A DNA stretch of 64,000 nucleotides. Source: Ornithinicoccus sp045032955 (lineage in GTDB: Bacteria; Actinomycetota; Actinomycetes; Actinomycetales; Dermatophilaceae). Shown here one piece after another: positions 56,476 through 64,000 of this stretch (position 1 is its first letter; each line of letters begins with the position of its first letter). The stretch spans positions 62,001 to 126,000 of the forward strand of contig NZ_JBJFZU010000005.1 of assembly GCF_045032955.1 (NCBI RefSeq). Direction: 5' to 3'. The position numbers were made by a program, and so were the translations under genes. Below the pieces are notes generated by a model. The model did not search any database. It was not told the origin of the DNA and saw only the letters and a program-made list of their open reading frames with translations.

Positions 56476-57210
56476 CTAGTCCGCGCCGACGACCGGCGGT
56501 AGAGGACCCGTCGGGTGGCGCGCGGTGGCCGCGACCACGGCCGCCACGACCGGCCCGGAACCGGCCTGCGACAGAGCTCGCGCGCACTCGGCGAGGGTCG
56601 AGCCGGTGGTGACCACGTCGTCCACCACCACGCACGGCAGGTCGCGCAGTCCGGTCCGCAGCGGTGCCCGCACGGTGAGGGCACCGGCCAGGTTGCGGGC
56701 CCGTTCCGCGGCCGACAGCCCGGCCTGGTCGTGCACCGGGCGGCCCAGCAGCAGGGCGTCGACCACCACCCCGGGACCGAGGGCCGTCCTCGCCAGCTCT
56801 CGGACCGGGGCCCGCCCACGGGCCCGGGTGCTGGAACGGGCCGAGGGCGCCGGGACCACCGGCACCGGCCGACCCGCGGCCAGCGCCGCCCGGTGCTCCG
56901 GCGACCCGAGGAGCGCTGCGGAGACGGCGGCCGTCAGCACCGTGGAGAGCGGGTGCGTCAGGTCCACCCGGTCGGACTCCTTCCAGGCCACCACCGCGGC
57001 GCGGACGACGCCCTGGTATGCCGGACCCGCCCAGGTCGGCGGCATCCCCGGCGGGGTCGGGGTGGGCCACCACCGCCGCGGTGGCGTGGCCCGCAGCACG
57101 GCGTCGCAGGCCGGGCACCAGCGCGAGCCCCGGGCCTCGCACCCGCCGCACCCGCTCGGCGCGGCCAGCTCGAGCAGGGCACGCAGGTCGGTCCCCGGGC
57201 GCCACGGCAT
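56476..57210 (-). CDS. comF: ComF-family amidophosphoribosyltransferase-like protein
   Basis: A 244-residue ComF-type protein with an N-terminal four-cysteine zinc site (CGGCEARGSRWCPAC) and a PRPP-binding phosphoribosyltransferase domain ending in CVVVDDVVTTGSTLAECARAL. In Firmicutes ComF aids DNA uptake together with ComEC and a helicase; in most actinobacteria its role is unknown. The start at 57210 is chosen for the AGGGTGGGG site and the short N-terminus common in homologues; in-frame upstream codons reach towards lpqB. It is intact, whereas comEC in this window is split. Confidence 0.85.
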   Translation of the reverse strand: MPWRPGTDLRALLELAAPSGCGGCEARGSRWCPACDAVLRATPPRRWWPTPTPPGMPPTWAGPAYQGVVRAAVVAWKESDRVDLTHPLSTVLTAAVSAALLGSPEHRAALAAGRPVPVVPAPSARSSTRARGRAPVRELARTALGPGVVVDALLLGRPVHDQAGLSAAERARNLAGALTVRAPLRTGLRDLPCVVVDDVVTTGSTLAECARALSQAGSGPVVAAVVAATARHPTGPLPPVVGAD

Positions 57211-57296
57211 ACCCCACCCTGACAGGCCGGGGACGACCACGACGTGGTCGTCCACAGGGCGCCCGAGCAGGAGCGATCCGCAGGAGGCGGGGACTC

Positions 57297-59069
57297 TCAG
57301 GAGCCCGGGACGACCACCTCGTCGGCGTTGCGCACCGAGCCCCAGCCCGCCTCGCCCTCCGGGGTGTAGATGCCGCCGTCCTCGGTCTGCGCGATCGCCT
57401 CGGCCCCAGTCCGGCGCGGCACCGCCACCACATCGGTCAGCCCGAGCAGCTCCCCGTACGGGTTGATCCACTCCCCCAGGCGCAGGCTGAACGCGCGCGG
57501 GGCCGGGTCGCCGGAGCGCTGCCCGACCAGCACCACGTCACCGGTGCCGGCCCAGTGCGCGGTGGTGACGTCCACCAGGTTGGGGGCCACCGAGGCGGGG
57601 GCTGTCAGCCCGAGCGGCTCCCCGGCGGCGTCCCGGATGATCCCGGAGAGCACCACCCGGTTGCGCTCCTCGTCCTCCTCGTGCAGGACCACCAGGAGCC
57701 GGCTGCCGTCCGGGGACACCGACAACGACTCCACCCGCTCGTCGTCCCGCAGCCAGTCGGCCTCGACCGGCCGCGCCACCGCCTCCAGGTCCTCCCGGTC
57801 GACCGACCAGATCCGGGGGGTCCCGCTGCTGCGGTGCACCCCGGCCAGCCAGAAGGCCCCCTGCGCGTCGACCGCGGGGTCGGTCAGGGCGTCACCGATC
57901 CCCTCGTTGGTGTGCGTGTCCCCGTCCTGCCAGCGCCACAGCGCCAGCCCGTCCTCGGAGACGGCGGCGACGTCACCCAGGTCCGCGGTCGCGGCCACCC
58001 CGGTCCAGCCCAGCTCCACCTGGGGCAGGTCGAGGTCGGCGACCTCCTCCTCGGGCAGGTTGCGCAGGGCGTACTGGGTGGGGTCCACCGGGACCAGCTC
58101 CTCGCCCACCCGCAGCAGCACCAGGTCCACGTCGCGCTCCACGTCGGTGAACGGCAGCTCGGTGGTCGCCGTGATCGGGCTCTCCTGCCCCGGCAGCTGC
58201 AGCGGCTGCCCGGCCACCTGCACCTCGACACCGGCCACCCCGGGCAGCGCCAATAGGGAGTGCGCGAGCTGGCTCTGCAGCTCCTCGGCGATGGTGTCGT
58301 CCTGGGCCACCGTGGACCCCTGCAGGTTGACCGTGGCCACCAGGGAGTCCGAGGAGACCGGCACCGCCGGGGTGGCCAGCCGCAGGCCGTCGGTGGCCGC
58401 CGTGCGCAGTGCCCCCACCAGGTGCTCCGGCAGCGGGGCCAGCTGTGCCCGGGTCACCGCCGTGGGCAACCCCTCCCCGTCGGCGAACCAGCGCACCTCG
58501 GGCACGAAGTAGCCGCGCTGGGTGTTGAGGTAGTACAGGTTCGTCGCCTGGAAGGAACGCTCCACCTCGGCCCGGGAGAGCCACAACCCGAAGTCCTCAG
58601 GGAAGCTGCTGATCCTCCTCTCGCCCTCCACCTCGGTGAGGGTGAAGGTCCGATTCGCCTCGCGCGGGGTCTGCTCCGTGAGCCGTCCCTGGGCGTCGAT
58701 CCGGCCGACCACCTCGACCTGCACCTCGACGGAGCCGCCGCCGCTCTCGGTCACCGTTGGGGTCTGGTCGTAGATCAGCACGTCCGAGGTGGGCACCCAC
58801 CGGCTGGCCAGGTCCGTGGTGAGGAAGCTGCGCGCCACGTCGTTGTTACCGGCGAAACCGACGTTCGCCCGCAGGAAACCACTGACGATCTCGGCCGGGC
58901 CGTCCCCGGGCTGCGCCTCGGAGAGGAACCGGTCCACCTCCCGCTCGGTCTGCACCACCACCGGCAGCCCCGGCTCCGGGGCCGGGGTGGTGGGCAGCTG
59001 TCCGGAGCACGCGGTCAGCGCCAGCACCGCCCCTGCTGCCAGTGCCGTCACCATCGGGCGTCGTCGCAT
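57297..59069 (-). CDS. lpqB: Lipoprotein LpqB
   Basis: A 590-residue lipoprotein of the MtrAB system. The signal is MRRRPMVTALAAGAVLALTACSG (lipobox LTAC). A GerMN-like domain (EVDRFLSEAQPGDGPAEIVSGFLRANVGF and VTRAQLAPLPEHLVGALRTA) precedes a beta-propeller-like half with LGDVAAVSEDGLALWRWQDGD and SLSVSPDGSRLLVVLHE. In mycobacteria LpqB binds the sensor part of MtrB. An ATG one codon upstream overlaps the mtrB stop; the AGGAG spacing favours the ATG at 59069. The length is normal. Confidence 0.92.
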   Translation of the reverse strand: MRRRPMVTALAAGAVLALTACSGQLPTTPAPEPGLPVVVQTEREVDRFLSEAQPGDGPAEIVSGFLRANVGFAGNNDVARSFLTTDLASRWVPTSDVLIYDQTPTVTESGGGSVEVQVEVVGRIDAQGRLTEQTPREANRTFTLTEVEGERRISSFPEDFGLWLSRAEVERSFQATNLYYLNTQRGYFVPEVRWFADGEGLPTAVTRAQLAPLPEHLVGALRTAATDGLRLATPAVPVSSDSLVATVNLQGSTVAQDDTIAEELQSQLAHSLLALPGVAGVEVQVAGQPLQLPGQESPITATTELPFTDVERDVDLVLLRVGEELVPVDPTQYALRNLPEEEVADLDLPQVELGWTGVAATADLGDVAAVSEDGLALWRWQDGDTHTNEGIGDALTDPAVDAQGAFWLAGVHRSSGTPRIWSVDREDLEAVARPVEADWLRDDERVESLSVSPDGSRLLVVLHEEDEERNRVVLSGIIRDAAGEPLGLTAPASVAPNLVDVTTAHWAGTGDVVLVGQRSGDPAPRAFSLRLGEWINPYGELLGLTDVVAVPRRTGAEAIAQTEDGGIYTPEGEAGWGSVRNADEVVVPGS

Positions 59070-60799
59070 CATCGCTCCTGCCTCGTCGCCAGCGCCAGCA
59101 CCACCGGGGGGACGGTCCCGTCCTCGGCGCTCGCGTCGCCGGATCCGCCGCTGCCGGCGACGGCCAGGGCGCCGCGCCCCGCCGCACCGCCGACCCCGGC
59201 CAGCACCGCGGCCGTCGGCACCGGCGGTGGCTCCTCGGCGATCACGTAGGTGTGGGTGCGCGGCAGCACCAGCCGGAAGCAGGCCCCGGCGCCGGGCGCG
59301 GACCCCACCTGCAGCCACCCGCCGTGCACGCGGGCGTCCTCCATCGCGATGGCCAGTCCCAGGCCGGTGCCCCCGGTGGTACGGGTCCGGGCCGGGTCCG
59401 CCCGCCAGAACCGCTCGAAGACCTGGCGCTGCTGGTCCTCGTCGAGCCCGATGCCGTGGTCACGTACCGAGATGGCGGCCACCTCGGTGGTGATCGCGAG
59501 GGTGACCTCGACGGGTCGTCCCTCGCCGTGCTCGAGCGCATTGGTGAGCAGGTTGCGCAGCACCCGGGAGATCCGGCGCCCGTCCATGCAGACGTCCACC
59601 CGGTCCTCGGGCACCCGGAGCGTCAGCTCCGAGCCGAGCCGCTCGGCCAACGGCCGGACCCCGTCAACCGCGGCCCGGATCAGCGGGACGACGTCCTCGT
59701 CGTGCCGTTCCACGGTGGCCGCCCCGGAGTCGTAGCGGCTGATCTCCAGCAGCTCGGCGAGCAGACCCTCGAAGCGGTCCAGCTCCTGGTCCAGCAGCTC
59801 GGCGGAGCGGGCTACCGGGGCGGCGAAGTCCTCGCGGGAGGCGTGCAGCACGTCCCCGGCCATCCGCATCGTGGTCAGCGGGGTGCGCAGCTCGTGCGAG
59901 ACGTCGGAGACGAAGCGCTGCTGGAGCTGGGAGAGCGAGCGCAGCTCCCGGATCTGGTGCTGGATCGAGTCGGCCATCGTGTTGAACGAGGTGGCCAGCT
60001 GCGCGATCTCGTCGGTGCCGGCCACCGGCAGCCGCTCGTCCAGGTGCCCTCGGGCCAGCTCCTGGGACGCCTTGGCGACCTCCTCCACCGGCCGGGTGAC
60101 CATCCTGGTCGCCAGCAGCGCCAGGCCGGCGACCAGCAGCACCAGCGCCAGCCCACCGAGCAGGAAGAGCTGGCGCAGCAGGTCCAGGGTCTCCTGCTCG
60201 CGCAGCAACGGGTAGACCATGACCATGTCGTAGGCGCCGGCCCGGGCCAGCGAGACCCGGGTTCCCACCACGACCGCGGTCACGTCCGACGCCCCGTCGA
60301 TGCCGCCGACCAGCGAGACCGGGACCACCATCACCTGCTGGTTCTCCGGGTCCGCCGCGATCGACTCCTGCAGGCTGGCCGGGATGTCCTGCTCGTCGAC
60401 CCCGACGCCCATCGCCTCGACCACGCCGCCCGTCTCGTTGCCCAGGGCGGGGGTGATCAGCACCCGGCGTCCGTCCTCGGCGGACGGACCGATCATCGAC
60501 TGGATCTGTTCCAGGGCGAGGGCGCGCAGCCCGCTGTCGTCCCGTCGGTCGGTGGAGTCGAAGGCCTGCTGCGCCTGCGAGACCTGCTGGGCGGAGTCCC
60601 GTTCCGCGCTGGCGACCGCCTGGTCGACCAGGCCGCGGGCCACCTGCTCGTAGAGCACGGTGCCCAGCAGCACCCCGAGGAGCGCGCCGAGCAGCACGGT
60701 CCAGGTGATCACCCGGACGCGCAGGGACCCCCGCCAGCTCCGCAGCAGGCGGGATCCCCGCGCGGGCTCAGGGGTGGCCGGCCTTGTATCCGACGCCAC
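59069..60799 (-). CDS. mtrB: Sensor histidine kinase MtrB
   Basis: A 576-residue membrane kinase. The first membrane helix is near residues 28-50, the extracytoplasmic sensor is at about 51-205, and the second helix is near 208-232 (LRQLFLLGGLALVLLVAGLALLATRMV). A HAMP domain (VTRPVEEVAKASQELARGHLDERL) is followed by HisKA with FVSDVSHELRTPLTTMR (His near residue 302), and an ATPase domain with NLLTNALEHGEG and GTGLGLAIA. A Gly/Ala-rich tail ends the chain. It controls cell-wall and division genes through MtrA. The GTG start overlaps the mtrA stop by 32 nt. Confidence 0.95.
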   Translation of the reverse strand: MASDTRPATPEPARGSRLLRSWRGSLRVRVITWTVLLGALLGVLLGTVLYEQVARGLVDQAVASAERDSAQQVSQAQQAFDSTDRRDDSGLRALALEQIQSMIGPSAEDGRRVLITPALGNETGGVVEAMGVGVDEQDIPASLQESIAADPENQQVMVVPVSLVGGIDGASDVTAVVVGTRVSLARAGAYDMVMVYPLLREQETLDLLRQLFLLGGLALVLLVAGLALLATRMVTRPVEEVAKASQELARGHLDERLPVAGTDEIAQLATSFNTMADSIQHQIRELRSLSQLQQRFVSDVSHELRTPLTTMRMAGDVLHASREDFAAPVARSAELLDQELDRFEGLLAELLEISRYDSGAATVERHDEDVVPLIRAAVDGVRPLAERLGSELTLRVPEDRVDVCMDGRRISRVLRNLLTNALEHGEGRPVEVTLAITTEVAAISVRDHGIGLDEDQQRQVFERFWRADPARTRTTGGTGLGLAIAMEDARVHGGWLQVGSAPGAGACFRLVLPRTHTYVIAEEPPPVPTAAVLAGVGGAAGRGALAVAGSGGSGDASAEDGTVPPVVLALATRQER

Positions 60800-61445
60800 G
60801 TACCGTCACCACGATCTGGGGGTTCTCGGGGTCCTGCTCGATCTTGCTCCGGAGGCGCTGCACGTGCACGTTCACCAGCCGGGTGTCCCCCGCGTGCCGG
60901 TAGCCCCAGACCTGCTCCAGCAGCGACTCCCGGTCGAAGACCTGGCTCGGCTTGCTCGCCAGCGCCACCAGCAGGTCGAACTCCAGCGGGGTGAGCGGGA
61001 TCTGCTCCCCGTCCCGCGTCACCTCGTGCCCGGCCACGTCGATCAGCACGTCGCCCACCTGCAGCCGGGCGTCGTCACCGGTGTCGGCGCGCCGCAGCCG
61101 GGCCCGGATCCGGGCCAGCAGCTCCTGCGGCTTGAACGGCTTCACCACGTAGTCGTCGGCCCCGGCCTCCAGACCGAGCACCACGTCCTTGGTGTCGGTG
61201 CGCGCGGTGAGCATCACCACCGGGACCCCGGACTCCTGCCGCAGCGCGCGGCATACCTCGATGCCGTCCTGGGAAGGGAGCATCACGTCCAGCAGCACCA
61301 GGTCCGGGCGGAACTCGCGGAACATCGGCATCGCGCGCCCGCCGTCCCCGCAGGTGGCGACCTCGTAGCCCTCCTTGCGCAGCACGATGCCGAGCATCTC
61401 GGCCAGGGCCAGGTCGTCGTCGACGACGAGTACGCGTGCGCTCAC
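60768..61445 (-). CDS. mtrA: Response regulator MtrA
   Basis: A 225-residue OmpR-type regulator. The receiver domain has VLVVDDDLALAEML, phospho-acceptor Asp53 in LVLLDVMLPSQDG, and KPF in VVKPFKPQELLARI. The winged-helix DNA-binding domain contains LTPLEFDLLVALASKPSQVFDRESLLEQVWGYRHAGDTRLVNVHVQRLRSKIE. In actinobacteria MtrA governs cell-wall hydrolases, dnaA and osmotic responses. AGGAGG upstream supports the GTG. It follows ahcY by 27 bp and so may share its transcript. Confidence 0.97.
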   Translation of the reverse strand: MSARVLVVDDDLALAEMLGIVLRKEGYEVATCGDGGRAMPMFREFRPDLVLLDVMLPSQDGIEVCRALRQESGVPVVMLTARTDTKDVVLGLEAGADDYVVKPFKPQELLARIRARLRRADTGDDARLQVGDVLIDVAGHEVTRDGEQIPLTPLEFDLLVALASKPSQVFDRESLLEQVWGYRHAGDTRLVNVHVQRLRSKIEQDPENPQIVVTVRGVGYKAGHP

Positions 61446-61472
61446 GAGGTCCTCCTGCGTTGTCCGTCCGGC

Positions 61473-62936
<1,464 letters not shown>

Positions 62937-62942
62937 GACCTC

Positions 62943-62948
62943 ATGCTA
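62943..62948 (-). promoter_or_regulatory. ahcY: -10 element TAGCAT of ahcY, overlapping mtr stop codon
   Basis: On the minus strand TAGCAT ends 6 nt before the ahcY ATG. Its first three bases are the TAG stop codon of the mycothione reductase gene, so ahcY can have its own promoter with only 9 bp between the genes. GAGGTC between box and ATG could alternatively act as a weak ribosome-binding site in a read-through transcript. Confidence 0.5.
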
Positions 62949-64000
62949 CGTGCCCGGACCCTCCTGCTCCGGCATGGTCAGCCCGAGCAGCGCGTTCTCC
63001 AGCACCTCGGCCATCGCCGGATGGATCCAGTACTGCCCCCGGGCCAGGGTGTGCGCGTCCACGTCGGGACCCAGGCTCAGGGCCTGGATCACCGGCTGGA
63101 TGACGGTGCTGGCGTGCGGGCCGACGATGTGCACCCCGAGCACCCTCCCGGTGTCGGCGTCGCCGACGGCCTTGACCAGGCCGGTGGAGTCCTCCATCGC
63201 CCAGCCGTAGGCGGTGTCGCCGTAGCGCTGCACCTTCGTGGTGACCCGGTGCCCCTGGTCCATGGCCTCCGCCTCGGTGAGACCGACGGTGGCCACCTGG
63301 GGGTGGGTGAAGACCGCGGCCGGCACGAACCGGTGGTCGAACGCGTGCAGCTCCTCGGGGTGCGTCAGGTTGTGCGCGACCACCCGCGCCTCCTGGTTGG
63401 CGACGTGCTTGAGCTGGTGCTCGGAGCTGGCGTCACCGAGCGCCCAGACCCCCGGTGCGTCGGTGCGGCCGTGCTCGTCCACCACGACCCGGCCGTCCGG
63501 GTGGGTCCGCACCGCGGTGTGCTCCAGCCCGAGGTCGTCGGTGTTCGGCCGGCGGCCGGTCGCCACCAGCAGCAGCTCGCCGGTGGCCAGCGACCCGTCG
63601 GACAGGGTCAGCTCCACCCCCTCGGGGGTCTGCCGGGCGTCGGTCGGCTCCACCCCGGTGCGCACCTGCCACTGGGTCCGGGCCAGGTCGGTCCAGGCCT
63701 GGGACAGCTCCACGTCGAGGGCCCGCAGCAGCCGGTCGCCGCGGGCCACGACGGTGATCTCCACCCCTAGCGCACCGAAGACGTGCGCGAACTCCGCGGC
63801 GATCACACCGCCGCCGACGATGACGAGGCTGGCTGGCAGCTCAGGGATGCGCATGATCGTGTCCGAGCTGTGGAACTGCACCCCGGAGCGGGTGATCGCC
63901 TCCGGGACGACCGGGCGGGCCCCGGTCGCGACGACGACCTGGTCGCCGGTGATCCGGACCCGCTCGCCCACCGGGTGCCGGCCGCCGGGCCGGGTGATCT
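62946..64000 (-). CDS. mtr: Mycothione reductase, 5' end beyond window
   Basis: The C-terminal 350 residues or so of a flavoprotein disulfide reductase; the N-terminal FAD motif and redox CxxxxC pair are outside the window. Visible parts are VVVATGARPVVPE, the NADPH-binding LVIVGGGVIAAEFAHVFGALGVEITVV, WALGDASSEHQLKHVANQEARVVAHNL, and the C-terminal catalytic HPAMAEVLENALLGL. SEHQLKHVANQEARV is characteristic of mycothione reductase, which restores mycothiol from its disulfide using NADPH. The frame stays open to the right edge. The stop is 9 bp before ahcY. Confidence 0.9.
   Translation of the reverse strand, partial: ITRPGGRHPVGERVRITGDQVVVATGARPVVPEAITRSGVQFHSSDTIMRIPELPASLVIVGGGVIAAEFAHVFGALGVEITVVARGDRLLRALDVELSQAWTDLARTQWQVRTGVEPTDARQTPEGVELTLSDGSLATGELLLVATGRRPNTDDLGLEHTAVRTHPDGRVVVDEHGRTDAPGVWALGDASSEHQLKHVANQEARVVAHNLTHPEELHAFDHRFVPAAVFTHPQVATVGLTEAEAMDQGHRVTTKVQRYGDTAYGWAMEDSTGLVKAVGDADTGRVLGVHIVGPHASTVIQPVIQALSLGPDVDAHTLARGQYWIHPAMAEVLENALLGLTMPEQEGPGT

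Overview
The window is about 64 kb of very GC-rich actinobacterial chromosome. Evidence for this is a mycothione reductase, a WhiB-type iron-sulfur regulator, the mtrA-mtrB-lpqB-comF-hpf-secA block, a giant NAD-specific glutamate dehydrogenase, and many leaderless genes whose -10 hexamer lies 6 or 7 nt before the start codon. Gene content and order look like Micrococcales, perhaps near Ornithinimicrobium or Serinicoccus; that placement is an inference without any search.

Bases 1 to about 5,620 are the right end of a prophage or prophage-like island. In order they hold a membrane-anchored coiled-coil protein, an N-acetylmuramoyl-L-alanine amidase endolysin, a holin-like protein, a tiny membrane protein, a 36-residue secreted microprotein that would mature to VVSWEDRK, a heparinase II/III-like lyase, a decayed second copy of the microprotein with its own terminator, a lipoprotein with TVTE repeats, and a gene of unknown function that is clearly less GC-rich. 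The island ends inside comEC: the chromosomal sequence resumes at the conserved GSNVAIVVG segment of ComEC, so the competence channel gene is cut and its 5' part must lie beyond the left edge.

From 7.2 to 18.3 kb: a LysR regulator, a patatin-like lipase, degV, leuS behind a candidate leader-peptide attenuator, rpsT, holA, and an ECF sigma/anti-sigma pair divergent from a CHRD-domain surface protein and a class F-like sortase. From 18 to 34 kb: a DinG-type helicase, an acetyltransferase, fdhD, a DinB-like protein, a GH63-type glycosidase, an SDR, hflX, an RsmC-like methyltransferase, miaA, a DUF4282 protein, the pyruvate phosphate dikinase regulator and ppdK, and an FhuF-like protein.

From 34 to 50 kb: an amidohydrolase, whiB1-like, a PdtaS-type histidine kinase, the NAD-glutamate dehydrogenase, two small genes, pruA (glutamate catabolism together with the dehydrogenase), a DUF6912-like gene, a CpaE-like ATPase with a SAF-domain protein, a BldC-like HTH protein, a LysM protein and an Rv3235-like protein. 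From 50 kb to the end is the conserved secA to mtrA block, read leftwards, with ahcY and a 5'-truncated mycothione reductase behind it.

The observations most worth a second look are the comEC junction, the secreted octapeptide gene and the repeats that bracket the lyase cargo, the leuS leader, divergent promoters that share a symmetric -10, and an unexplained excess of GTATGC over GTACGC in the chromosomal part. No tRNA, rRNA, CRISPR array or insertion sequence was seen.
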